DNA from: Planctomycetota bacterium
Lineage (GTDB): Bacteria > Planctomycetota > PUPC01 > DSUN01
Length of the DNA: 15,437 bases
Assembly (NCBI GenBank): GCA_035384565.1
Contig: DAOOIT010000030.1
Coordinates: 1 to 15,437, forward strand
Direction of reading: 5' to 3'
Shown piece after piece: positions 1 to 7,412 of the stretch (positions are counted from its first letter, which is position 1; each line of letters opens with the position of its first letter). The position numbers were made by a program, and so were the translations under genes. The notes below the pieces were generated by a model, which saw nothing but the letters and a program-made list of their open reading frames with translations, was not told the DNA's origin and did not search any database.

Positions 1-28
1 TGCTTCAATGTCTTCTAGCGTTGTAGTG

Positions 29-314
29 CTAGGAGCCTGTCCGAGAATCCGCGTGAGGCTGCGACGCCGCCGATTCGGGCCGCACGCAAGGAGCGAGGAG
101 GAGGCGATGCAACGGAGCGCATCGCGGACGACGAGCGACACAGCGGGCGGCCTGAAGTCGCGGCGTCCCTTCGGGTTGCGGCGTCAGCGGGCCGGCTGCC
201 ACGTTGCGGCTCCTCAGCGATGCATTCCAGGGCATCGCCTGCGTCGCCGCGCCTCGCCTCCAGCCCGCTGACGCCGGCAACGCAGCCCACGGGGATTCTT
301 GGACAGGCTCCTAG
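29..314. repeat. 286 bp inverted-repeat (MITE-like or REP-like) element
   Basis: Both ends read CTAGGAGCCTGTCC inward; the left end (29-61) and the right end (314-282, reverse strand) agree over about 32 bases with only a few differences. Inside, 180-192 pairs perfectly with 263-275 (13 bp), extending to about 18 bp with one bulge. The heptamer pair GCGATGC/GCATCGC occurs twice as hairpins, at 104-125 and at 217-238. No convincing protein is encoded. The right-hand CTAG contains the stop codon of the lipid kinase gene. One end is repeated near 8171-8208, so the sequence is dispersed. It could be a non-autonomous transposable element or a structured intergenic repeat; no transposase is in the window. 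Confidence 0.7.
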
Positions 315-721
315 AGGAGACCTCTGACCAGGGCCGCCGCGCGCGGGAGGAAGATGAGCAGGCCCACCACCGACGCCCCTGCGGCGCACAGCAGCACGGC
401 GCCGGCCGCAACGTCCTTGGCCCGTCCCGCGGCGGGACGCCACTCGGGCGAGGCCATGTCCACGATGATCTCGATCGCCGTGTTGAACGACTCGGCGGTC
501 CACACGCTGGCCATGGCGAGGATCAGCCAGCACCATTCGGGTGCGGAGACGCCGAAGGCAAACCCCGAGGCGATCACGGCGAGGGTGATGGCGGCGTGGA
601 TCCAGGCGTTGTGCTGGGTGCGGAGCATGTAGGCGACGCCCTGGCCCGCGTACTGGAAGCTCTGCGCGCGGCCCCAGAAGGTGCGAAAGCGCGGCTTGGC
701 CTCAGGCTGGGGGTGCGGCAT
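311..721 (-). CDS. dgkA: DgkA-family diacylglycerol/undecaprenol kinase
   Basis: A 136-residue integral membrane kinase that phosphorylates a lipid alcohol: diacylglycerol in proteobacteria, undecaprenol in many Gram-positives. Three hydrophobic helices are visible, near residues 43-59, 63-80 and 105-126. The family signature is clear: SFQYAGQG near 21-28, NAWIH at 38-42, E77-SFNTAIE84, and AKDVAAGAVLL at 101-111. E77, N80 and E84 match E. coli E69, N72 and E76. The position equivalent to the metal-binding E28 appears to be Q37. The start is chosen because AGGAG lies about 8 bases upstream; an upstream in-frame extension would only be low-complexity sequence. The start lies inside the end of the preceding peptidase gene (20-base overlap), so the two are probably translationally coupled. 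The TAG stop lies in the terminal CTAG of an inverted-repeat element. Substrate is not decidable from sequence. Confidence 0.93.
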   Translation of the reverse strand: MPHPQPEAKPRFRTFWGRAQSFQYAGQGVAYMLRTQHNAWIHAAITLAVIASGFAFGVSAPEWCWLILAMASVWTAESFNTAIEIIVDMASPEWRPAAGRAKDVAAGAVLLCAAGASVVGLLIFLPRAAALVRGLL

Positions 722-1550
722 GGCGGGGTCTCCTGCGCGGTTGGAAGTCAGGAGGGTACTTGTAGAGCTTGACGAACAGCTCGATGATGTCCCTGGCCGT
801 GGTTTCGATGGCGTGGGCATCCACCACGCGGAAGCCGTCGGGCGGCTTCTCGGGGTCGTAGACGGGGTCCTTCATCTCGCAGCGGAAGTGGAGCGGGGAG
901 GCGAGCCGCAGGGGCTTCACCCTGGGGGCGGCGGCCAGCGCCTTGGCGGCTCCGGCCCGGATCAGCTCCTGGGCCTTCGCGGGCGGATGAGTCCTGGCGG
1001 AGAAGGTGCTCAGGCCGCGCTTGACGGCCACGCCGACGCAGCCCTTGCACAGGCGCTGCATCTCGCGGCACGCCCAGTAGTCGCCGGCGACGAAGACGAA
1101 GGGGACCCCGTAGTGCCCGGCGATGGCGGCCTGCATGCCCATCTCGCCCATCGAGATGCCGTTGAGCCAGTAGCCGCGGACGCGGTCGCTCATCGAGTGG
1201 CGCAGGCAGGCCCAGCGGGTGCCCGCCTTGGCGTGCGCGCCCACGAGGCCGGTCACGTCGCACGTCTCGATGTGGGGCAGCCAGAAGGGGCGCTCGTGGC
1301 CGTGGAGGATCTCGACGCGGGGGTCAATCTCGTCGAGGTCAATCGTGTAGCCCGCGCCGTGGCCGTCGTTCACGAGCACCTCGGTGGCCCCTGCGGCGAA
1401 GAAGCCGTCGGCCGCCGCGTTCACCTCGCGGGCCAGCCAGCGTCGCTGACGGGCCCGCCGCTCCTGGTTCTCCAGGGAGGTGTCCTGGCGGTCCTCCCAC
1501 GTGTAGACGCCGGCCACGCCCTCCAGGTCGGTCATGAGGTAGACCTTCAT
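702..1550 (-). CDS. dppA: M55-family D-aminopeptidase (DppA-like)
   Basis: A 282-residue zinc peptidase of family M55, which removes N-terminal D-amino acids from short peptides, probably in the cytoplasm. The residues known from Bacillus subtilis DppA are all present: D8 and E10 in MTDLEGVAGV, H64 in NDGHG, H106 in VGAHAKAG, the nucleophile-type H118 in LRHSMS, and E136 in NGISMGEMGM. The start at MKVYLMTDLEG puts the metal-binding Asp at residue 8 as in the family; AAAGGG lies upstream. A longer in-frame reading exists but would add unrelated residues from the gap. There is a 67-base gap after the HAD gene, and its last 20 bases overlap the lipid kinase gene. The context with a lipid kinase and a flippase-family protein suggests recycling of D-Ala-containing cell-wall peptides, which is inference. 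Confidence 0.93.
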   Translation of the reverse strand: MKVYLMTDLEGVAGVYTWEDRQDTSLENQERRARQRRWLAREVNAAADGFFAAGATEVLVNDGHGAGYTIDLDEIDPRVEILHGHERPFWLPHIETCDVTGLVGAHAKAGTRWACLRHSMSDRVRGYWLNGISMGEMGMQAAIAGHYGVPFVFVAGDYWACREMQRLCKGCVGVAVKRGLSTFSARTHPPAKAQELIRAGAAKALAAAPRVKPLRLASPLHFRCEMKDPVYDPEKPPDGFRVVDAHAIETTARDIIELFVKLYKYPPDFQPRRRPRHAAPPA

Positions 1551-1590
1551 CGGACGCCCTTTCGCATGGGAAGAAGGAATGGAGCGGGTC

Positions 1591-1608
1591 CAAGGGACGC
1601 AAGGGACA
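1591..1608. repeat. Two tandem 9-mers in the HAD-dppA gap
   Basis: CAAGGGACG at 1591-1599 is followed directly by CAAGGGACA at 1600-1608. It is a minimal tandem repeat in a 67-base gap that otherwise shows no promoter or terminator. It may be a decayed short-period repeat. Confidence 0.5.
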
Positions 1609-1617
1609 AGTGGCGTG

Positions 1618-2460
1618 TCATGCCTCGGCCAGCAGTTCGCCCACGACGCAGGCCACGCCATCCTCGTCGTTCGACGGGGCGACGACGTGTGCGGCGCTCT
1701 TGACGGGGTAGGCGGCGTTGCCCATGGCGACGCCGAGGCCCGCGGCCTGGAGCATGGAGATGTCGTTCTCGTCGTCGCCGATGGCGACCACCTCCTCGGG
1801 CGCGACGCGGAAGGCGTGCAGGAGTTCGCTCAGGGCCGCCCACTTCGAGGCGGTGCCGGTCTGGAACTCGAGGAAGTTGCCCAGGTACTTCGCGGAACTG
1901 AGCAGGTGGCAGGTGGTGCGTCCGGCCAGCCGCTCGCGCAGCAGTGGGCGGATGCGCTGGAGCTCGCTGAGTTCGCCGAACGTGCAGACCTGGATGGCGG
2001 GGGCCGGGAGCCCGTCGCGCAGCGACCCGACGAAGCGGTACCAGCCGTCGTTCTTGAGAAGGTAGTCGGTGTGGTAGTGCGTGAGCCTGGCGCCGCGGCT
2101 CAGGTAGAAGTCGGTGCGCACCTCGAACGTGTCGGTGTAGACCATGGGCGCGAGGCCGAACTCGTCGAGGGAGTCGAGGAGCAGGCCCAGCACGTCGCGC
2201 TCGATGTGGCGGGCGAGGAGGGTGCCGTGGGTGGCGGTGTCCTTGACCAGGGCCCCGCTGTGGCAGATGAGGGGGAGGGCGAGGCCCAGCTCCTGGGCAA
2301 TGGGGATGGCGGTGCGATAGCGGCGCCCCGTGCACAGCACCACGCGCAGGCCGCTGGCCACCGCGCGGCGCAAGGCGTCGCGCACGGCGGGACGCAGATG
2401 GGAGGCGCTGTCGAGAAGGGTGCCGTCTATATCAACGGCGAGGAGGCGGTATCGAGGCAT
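1618..2460 (-). CDS. Cof-type HAD-superfamily phosphatase (subfamily IIB)
   Basis: A 280-residue HAD hydrolase, expected to dephosphorylate a small phosphorylated metabolite in the cytoplasm. All four HAD motifs are visible: DIDGTLLD at 10-17 with nucleophile D10 and acid/base D12; CTGR near 43-46 with T44; K206 in ASKWAAL; and IGDDENDISML with Mg ligands near 228-233. The long segment between motifs II and III fits the C2B cap of the Cof/YbiV/YidA group. The start is chosen at MPRYRLLAVDIDGT because it gives the normal short N-terminus and has AGGGTGGA just upstream. It lies 66 bases after cinA and 67 bases before the D-aminopeptidase gene, all in the same direction, so co-transcription is plausible. 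Members of this family have broad overlapping substrates, so no specific one is assigned. Confidence 0.92.
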   Translation of the reverse strand: MPRYRLLAVDIDGTLLDSASHLRPAVRDALRRAVASGLRVVLCTGRRYRTAIPIAQELGLALPLICHSGALVKDTATHGTLLARHIERDVLGLLLDSLDEFGLAPMVYTDTFEVRTDFYLSRGARLTHYHTDYLLKNDGWYRFVGSLRDGLPAPAIQVCTFGELSELQRIRPLLRERLAGRTTCHLLSSAKYLGNFLEFQTGTASKWAALSELLHAFRVAPEEVVAIGDDENDISMLQAAGLGVAMGNAAYPVKSAAHVVAPSNDEDGVACVVGELLAEA

Positions 2461-2526
2461 GCTTCCACCCTGGTGCGTGATACGCGAGACGAAAGCCGAG
2501 CGACCCGTCCAACGTCTTCCCACGCA

Positions 2527-3792
2527 TCACGTAACACGCTTCGACCAGTCCCCCATCCCCATCAGGTGCAGGCGGAGCAGGTTGAGGGCGTGCTTCGCGG
2601 CGCGGTCCTTGATCAGTTCGCGCCCGCCCACGAGGGTGAGGCGCTCGACCTTCGTGCCGGCCTCGGTTGCCAGGCCGATGTAGACGAGGCCGACGGGCTT
2701 CTCGGCGGTGCCGCCGTCGGGCCCTGCGATGCCGGTGGTGGAGAGGCCGAGGGCGGCCTTCGCCCGGCGCCGCGCGCCCTCCGCCATCGCACCCGCCACC
2801 GGCTCGCTCACGGCGCCGACCGCCACGATCATCTCGGCGGGCACTCCCAGCAGCTCGATCTTGGCCGCGTTGCTGTAAGTGACCAGGTCCTCGAGGAGGA
2901 AGCGGGAGATGCCGGGCACGTTGGTGAGCAGGTGGCCGATAAGCCCGCCGGTGCACGACTCGGCGATGGCGAGCGTCGCGGCGTGGCTCTCGAGGAGCTG
3001 CGCCGTGGCCAGCTCAAGGGTTTCATTGCCTGTGCCGAAGATGGCGTCGCCGAAGCGCTGCTTCACCGTTTCGAGGGTCGGACCCAGCACCCGCTCGGCG
3101 CTCGGCGCGTCCGGCCCCGTGGCGAGGAGCTTGATCGAGACCACGCCGCCGCCGACGCGCAGGCCGATGAGGGGGTTCGCTCCCCGAAGCGCCAGCGCGC
3201 CCAGCCTCTCGTTCACGGTGGACTCGGGGACGCCGAAGGTGTGGAGGCGCTCGACGCGCACCGCCCTTCGCTCGAGGGGCAGGGCGGTGATGAAGGGGAC
3301 GAGGCTCTTGTCGAACATGGCCTTCATCTCGCGCGGAACGCCCGGCAGAAAGGCCGCATGGGCCTCGCCGATCCGCAGGATGAAGCCCGGCGCCGTGCCC
3401 TCCGAGTTCGGCAGCACCGTCGCCCCGTGGGGGATCATGGCCTGGATGCGGTTCTGCGCGGGCATCGGCCGCCCGAACCGGCGGAACCGGTCTTCGATGG
3501 CGGCCAGCGACTCCTCGTGGGGCTCGAGCGGCGCGCTGGCCACCTTGGCCACGGCGTGGCGGGTCAGGTCGTCGTGAGTCGGCCCCAGGCCGCCCGTCGC
3601 CACGATCAGGTTCACCCGCTTCGCCGCGTAGCGGAGCGACTGCTCGATGTGTTCCTCCACGTCCCCCACGCACGTGTGGTAGGCGAGCTCGACGCCCAGC
3701 TCGAGCAGGCGCTCGGCGATCCAGGCCGCGTTGGTGTCGGCCACTTCGCCGTGCAGCACCTCATCGCCGATTGACACGATCACTGCTTTCAT
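2527..3792 (-). CDS. cinA: CinA: MoCF-like domain plus nicotinamide-nucleotide amidase domain
   Basis: A 421-residue, full-length two-domain CinA. The N-terminal part (about 1-170) is a molybdopterin-binding-like domain that in characterised homologues has ADP-ribose or COG1058 pyrophosphatase activity; it shows VSIGDEVLHGEVADTN near the start and TGGLGPTHDDLT at 66-77. The C-terminal part (about 265-415) is the PncC domain, which deamidates nicotinamide mononucleotide to nicotinate mononucleotide. Its AESCTGG carries the active-site Ser near 279, followed by YSNAAK, VGAVSE and STTGIAGPDGGT. It is therefore a pyridine-nucleotide salvage enzyme. GAGGAA lies 6 bases upstream of the chosen ATG. 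A longer in-frame reading runs into a GGAT-type repeat and is rejected. It follows the MurJ-family gene after 86 bases. Confidence 0.96.
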   Translation of the reverse strand: MKAVIVSIGDEVLHGEVADTNAAWIAERLLELGVELAYHTCVGDVEEHIEQSLRYAAKRVNLIVATGGLGPTHDDLTRHAVAKVASAPLEPHEESLAAIEDRFRRFGRPMPAQNRIQAMIPHGATVLPNSEGTAPGFILRIGEAHAAFLPGVPREMKAMFDKSLVPFITALPLERRAVRVERLHTFGVPESTVNERLGALALRGANPLIGLRVGGGVVSIKLLATGPDAPSAERVLGPTLETVKQRFGDAIFGTGNETLELATAQLLESHAATLAIAESCTGGLIGHLLTNVPGISRFLLEDLVTYSNAAKIELLGVPAEMIVAVGAVSEPVAGAMAEGARRRAKAALGLSTTGIAGPDGGTAEKPVGLVYIGLATEAGTKVERLTLVGGRELIKDRAAKHALNLLRLHLMGMGDWSKRVT

Positions 3793-3805
3793 TCGGTTTC
3801 CTCGC

Positions 3806-3873
3806 GGATGGGTGGACGGTTGGATGATTGGATGAATGTCAGACACCCATCCACTCATCCATTCATCCATCCC
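3806..3873. repeat. GGAT-rich degenerate short-period repeat arranged as an inverted pair
   Basis: The gap between the MurJ-family stop and cinA is almost wholly degenerate GGAT/GGATGAAT units. They read GGAT on the plus strand in 3806-3838 and the complement (ATCC) in 3846-3873. Because of this arrangement, TGGATGAATG at 3829-3838 pairs perfectly with 3860-3869 across a 21-base loop. No T-run follows, so it is not a classic terminator. It resembles a microsatellite that has been inverted or has converged. Confidence 0.75.
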
Positions 3874-3878
3874 TTGTA

Positions 3879-6779
3879 TCACGCAACGCGCTTCTTCTTG
3901 CGGAACTTGCCTACAATCCTCCTCAACCCCTTCTCTTGGAGCCACTCCCACGCCTCGCGCGCCTCTTCGACGCGCAGGGCGAAGAGGAGGACGACGAAGA
4001 CAACAAACGCCGCCAGCGACGGCACGGCGACGTGGATGAGCTTGCCCACCTCATACATCACCGCCACCCGCCCCACCCTCGGCCCCTTCGCCTCTCGCAC
4101 GAAGGCCACGTTGTCGAGCCAGAAATCCACGCCCTCGGGCACGGCAAACTCGATGGCGGCGAACTCGCCCTTGCGGAACTCGCGGTTGCCAGGGACCGCG
4201 AAGGCGGAGAGCGGCAGCGAATATCCCTTGCGAGTGCCACTGGCCTTGATGTCAATCGGCGCCGTCATCTGCACCCAGTCGGCAGGGTCGGTGCTCTTCG
4301 GGCCGGGGGCCAGTAGATTCACTTCGAGGCGGCAGGCCTTGTCGGCGCGTGCCTTGAACGTCAGGCGGTCGCACGCTCCGAGGCGGAAGAACTCGAGGCG
4401 CGCCCCTGCGATGGTGCGGCGTCCCTCGGATGCGGGCAGGTGAAGCGCCATCTCGGGCTCGTCTTTGCGCTCGCCAGTGTCGGCCACTTGCGCCGGGACG
4501 CCGTGGCCGCGTTCCCCCTTCTCGAAGAAGCGCCAGGCGCCGGGGCCGGCGTCCAGGCGTTCGCCGACCCCTGTCGCTCCCTCAACATCGCCGAACTGGA
4601 ACTCCCCAATCAGAAGCGTCGTCGGCGCGTGCTGGACTCGTTTGACGGGCGTTGTGTCGCGGATCCACAAGGCAGCCGCGGTTCTCAGGAGGTCCCTGGG
4701 GCAGGAGTCCTCGAAGTCCATCCGCACCCGCTGTGGCCCGCCGGGCTCGACGTGTAGCGGTCTGGCCGCGTACGAGGCGCCGTCACGGGTAACAACGGAC
4801 ACTGTGAGATCGGTAGGTTCGGAGGCTGCCATCACGGCGTGCACGACAGGTGCTCTGCTCAGATCAAGTCCAGCCAGGTCGCGCCGCAGCCCCGCGGTGC
4901 GCCGTGGAGAGCGCCGGTACTCCGCCAGGATCGCCCTTGGGCTAGCCGCGCCCTGGGTCGGCCTGGCGAGACGGTCTGTAAGCCACGGGAAGGCCCGTGT
5001 TGCCGAAGCATCGTCGAGGGGGGGGATGCGGAAGTCGTCCACATTGTCCGCCTCCCAGTCGCGCAGTTCGACGTTGAAGGTGTCAATCATCACCTCGCGG
5101 CGGCGATAGGGGTCGAGGGGGAGCAATCGCTTGAGGGGGCGATAGGTGAATTCGGCGGCGGCCCAGACGCCCGCGGTGGCGGCCGCGGCCTTCGCCAGGA
5201 AGATGAGGGTCGGGCGCCACGGGAGGATGCGGACGTGGTAGCGCATGACGAGCAGGAGGATGATGTTCTTGAAGGCTCGGGCGGCGCCGTAGACGACCGC
5301 CACGACGATGAAGTAGCCGAACCCCAGCCACTCGATGCCGATGAAGAGGAAGAGGATGTGGAAGCCCGTGCCCAGGAAGCCGATGATCGTGGGCGCCCAC
5401 ATCCGCTGCATGGCGAAGAACGATTGCTGGATGGGGTTCTCGATGGCGAAGAAGGGCAGGGCCAGGATGTAAAGCCCCAGGGCGTCCCCCGCGTGCATCA
5501 GGTGGTAATCCGTCCAGTTCCCGCGGTCGAAGAGCAGGGCGATGATCGGCTGGCGGAGGACGATCATCAGGGCGGTGAGGGGGACGAAGAAGGCGATGAT
5601 GACGCGGATGGTCTTGGTCATCACGTTGGCGAAGTCGCCCCAGAGCTTGGCCGCGGCCAGCTCGCTCAGGTGGGGCAGGAGGGCGATGGAGAGGGCGGCG
5701 ATGACCAGCGTGTTGGGCGCCTCGCCTACCTTACGGGCATACTTGAGGTCGGAGAAGACGCCCGTGCCCGTGAACGAGGCGAAGAGATTGGTCACGATGT
5801 CGCGGTACTTGGCGAACAGGATGCCGAAGAGGAGGGGCACGGCGAGGGCGGCGAACTTGGCCATGGCGGTCCTCTTGCCCCGTGCCCGCCACCAGAGGAG
5901 GAGCAGGTAGGCCGCCACGACGATGACGAGCACGGCCTGTTGAAGGGCGAGGAGGCTGCCCGTGTTGGGCAGGCTCGGTCGAACCGTCTCGCAGACCCAC
6001 AGCCCGGCGCCGAGGGCGGCGGCGTGTGCGGCGAGGATGCCCAGCTCGATGCCCACGCGGCGAAGGCGGAGCCCGGGCAGGCCGAGGCGATAGAGGGCGA
6101 GCTTCGACCGCAGGCCCACCACGTGGGTGAGCAGCGCCGCTCCCGTGCTCACCACGAAGCCCACGGCCAGGGCATCGAGCATGCGCGGCAGCGCCAGGCC
6201 GAGGAACGACGCGCCGAGGATGGCGATGGCCCACACCACCTTCTGCACGCCGTCGCCCGCGGCCGCGTAGCCGAAGACGTTGTAGGAGTTGAGCAGGGCG
6301 TAGGTGACCGTGGCGAGGCAGACGCCGAAGACGCCGGGCAGCATCCAGCGCATCAGGCGCGAGCTGAGGGCGAGCTGCTGCTCGTTGAAGCCCATGGCGA
6401 ACAGCGACAGCACCTGCGGCGCGAACACGAAGCCCGCCACCACGATGGCCCCGAGCAGGAGGGCCGTGAGGTTGAGCACCGTGCTGCCGAAGCGCCAGGC
6501 GGCGGCCTCGCCGTGCTGGCGCAACTCCTCCTTGAACAGCGGCACCACGACCGGGATGAAGACCTTCAGGCACAGGGTCTGAAGGAGGAAGACGACCGTT
6601 TCGGTGACGAAGAAATAGGCGTCCGACTCCGGCCCCGAGCCGAAGATCGAGCCGACCAGGAGGGTGACGATCAGGCCGCCGAACTTCCAGAAGAGCTGGA
6701 AGAAGATGATGACGAACATGGCGCGGACGATGCGGTGTCCCACGCCCTCAGATGGCTTCGCCTGGCTCGGTTCGGGCAC
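3879..6779 (-). CDS. MurJ/MviN-family flippase fused to extracytoplasmic beta-sandwich-like domains
   Basis: A 966-residue protein, nearly twice a normal MurJ (about 510-530). Residues 1-550 form a polytopic MVF-family transporter. LLNSYNVFGYAA (162-173), LSIALLPHLSEL (363-374) and IIALLFDRGNWT (412-423) match the family, and about 65 residues with extra hydrophobic helices are inserted near 240-300. By my alignment to E. coli MurJ, D39 and E273 are kept (D53, E353), R18 and R270 are Lys (K32, K350), and R24 and R52 are lost. Residues 565-715 and 720-895 look like two beta-rich domains; the second ends DFWLDNVAFVRE, as in CBM11/CIA30-type jelly rolls. A single helix (911-935) and a basic tail follow. 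The start is a GTG two codons after an in-frame stop, with GGGGTG upstream. It probably exports a lipid-linked glycan; true lipid II flipping is uncertain. Confidence 0.88.
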   Translation of the reverse strand: MPEPSQAKPSEGVGHRIVRAMFVIIFFQLFWKFGGLIVTLLVGSIFGSGPESDAYFFVTETVVFLLQTLCLKVFIPVVVPLFKEELRQHGEAAAWRFGSTVLNLTALLLGAIVVAGFVFAPQVLSLFAMGFNEQQLALSSRLMRWMLPGVFGVCLATVTYALLNSYNVFGYAAAGDGVQKVVWAIAILGASFLGLALPRMLDALAVGFVVSTGAALLTHVVGLRSKLALYRLGLPGLRLRRVGIELGILAAHAAALGAGLWVCETVRPSLPNTGSLLALQQAVLVIVVAAYLLLLWWRARGKRTAMAKFAALAVPLLFGILFAKYRDIVTNLFASFTGTGVFSDLKYARKVGEAPNTLVIAALSIALLPHLSELAAAKLWGDFANVMTKTIRVIIAFFVPLTALMIVLRQPIIALLFDRGNWTDYHLMHAGDALGLYILALPFFAIENPIQQSFFAMQRMWAPTIIGFLGTGFHILFLFIGIEWLGFGYFIVVAVVYGAARAFKNIILLLVMRYHVRILPWRPTLIFLAKAAAATAGVWAAAEFTYRPLKRLLPLDPYRRREVMIDTFNVELRDWEADNVDDFRIPPLDDASATRAFPWLTDRLARPTQGAASPRAILAEYRRSPRRTAGLRRDLAGLDLSRAPVVHAVMAASEPTDLTVSVVTRDGASYAARPLHVEPGGPQRVRMDFEDSCPRDLLRTAAALWIRDTTPVKRVQHAPTTLLIGEFQFGDVEGATGVGERLDAGPGAWRFFEKGERGHGVPAQVADTGERKDEPEMALHLPASEGRRTIAGARLEFFRLGACDRLTFKARADKACRLEVNLLAPGPKSTDPADWVQMTAPIDIKASGTRKGYSLPLSAFAVPGNREFRKGEFAAIEFAVPEGVDFWLDNVAFVREAKGPRVGRVAVMYEVGKLIHVAVPSLAAFVVFVVLLFALRVEEAREAWEWLQEKGLRRIVGKFRKKKRVA

Positions 6780-6842
6780 GGATCACCCCGGAAGCGGCTG
6801 GAGCCGCCGACGGAGAAAGGAGTTCATTGCCGCCCGACATGA

Positions 6843-6883
6843 GCAGCGGCCCCGGGAACGACGCGAGCTCCCGGGGCCGCTGC
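6843..6883 (-). terminator. Strong GC hairpin between the small membrane protein gene and the MurJ-family gene
   Basis: GCAGCGGCCCCGGGA at 6843-6857 pairs perfectly with 6869-6883 (15 bp, 11-base loop). It lies 75 bases after the small gene's stop and 64 bases before the flippase start. No T-run follows in the minus direction, so it may be a weak or factor-dependent terminator, a transcript stabiliser that sets the ratio of the two products, or a leader structure for the flippase gene. No alternative pairing partner was found by eye. Confidence 0.45.
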
Positions 6884-6957
6884 ATTATAGGACCGGCTCA
6901 TGGGCGAGTCAAGCACCGACTCTCGCCTTGGGGCAGAGGCGTGGCCTGCGAGAGGGG

Positions 6958-7293
6958 CTACTTGACGCGGTTGGCCTTCTCCGCGCGTTTCTTCTGAAGG
7001 CCGGTGCTGAACTCGCGGAGGTCCACTACGTCGCGCAGCTCGGCAGGGCTGCCCCTGAGCGCGGAGTTCTCGATGACGTAGAGCACCTCGTTCCGATCGT
7101 CAATGATGTAGACGATCTGCGACTTGGGACGAACGCCCTGGAGGTTGCTGGCGATCAGGGCGAAATTGCCCGAACGGCCCTCGCCGACGTCCTGGCTGTA
7201 CGAGGGCCTGGGATAGAGCAGGCCCCCGACCAGGATGCCCACGGCAGCGGCCAACATCAGTGAGCCGAGCCAGAACTGCGTCTTCCCCGACAT
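6958..7293 (-). CDS. Small membrane-anchored protein of unknown function
   Basis: A 111-residue protein I cannot name. One hydrophobic helix covers about residues 8-27 (LGSLMLAAAVGILVGGLLY) after a short polar N-terminus, consistent with a signal anchor or uncleaved signal peptide; there is no lipobox Cys. The outside part has a probable short beta-strand unit, QIVYIIDDRNEVLYVIE (about 59-75), and ends in a basic Lys/Arg tail. The start is well supported by AAAGGAGG at 7300-7307, 6 bases before the ATG. A sigma70-type promoter lies about 90 bases upstream, and a strong GC hairpin separates it from the MurJ-family gene. The DDRNEVLYV pattern suggests a folded strand-turn-strand structure rather than a linker. 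A role beside the flippase is only guilt by association. Confidence 0.85.
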   Translation of the reverse strand: MSGKTQFWLGSLMLAAAVGILVGGLLYPRPSYSQDVGEGRSGNFALIASNLQGVRPKSQIVYIIDDRNEVLYVIENSALRGSPAELRDVVDLREFSTGLQKKRAEKANRVK

Positions 7294-7383
7294 CTCGGTC
7301 CTCCTTTCCCGGTGCGCCGGCAGCGGGGCGGGCCCCGCACGGCAGGTGGCAAGGGTCCGGTTGTGGTCTCCGATCCTAGGGTC

Positions 7384-7412
7384 ACAATACTATGAACTGG
7401 TGGGAATGTCAA
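7384..7412 (-). promoter_or_regulatory. Sigma70-type promoter for the small membrane protein gene
   Basis: On the minus strand, TTGACA (7412-7407) is a perfect -35 box, followed after exactly 17 bases by TATTGT (7389-7384) as the -10. Transcription would begin near 7377, giving an untranslated leader of about 84 bases. It is the best promoter match I found in the window and should drive the small membrane protein and perhaps the flippase beyond the hairpin. Confidence 0.7.

Noticed and set aside
15..536. 173-codon minus-strand frame over the inverted-repeat element
   Set aside because: It runs out of frame through the lipid kinase gene and then through the palindromic element; Arg/Gly-rich and without motifs.
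1579..3774. 731-codon open frame on the plus strand
   Set aside because: It lies exactly opposite cinA and the HAD gene, which have full motifs. High GC at third positions keeps antisense frames open, and its translation is low-complexity Gly/Ala/Arg-rich with no recognisable domain.
4839..6842. 667-codon open frame on the plus strand
   Set aside because: Antisense shadow of the MurJ-family gene; the product would be an implausible run of acidic residues and Gly/His.
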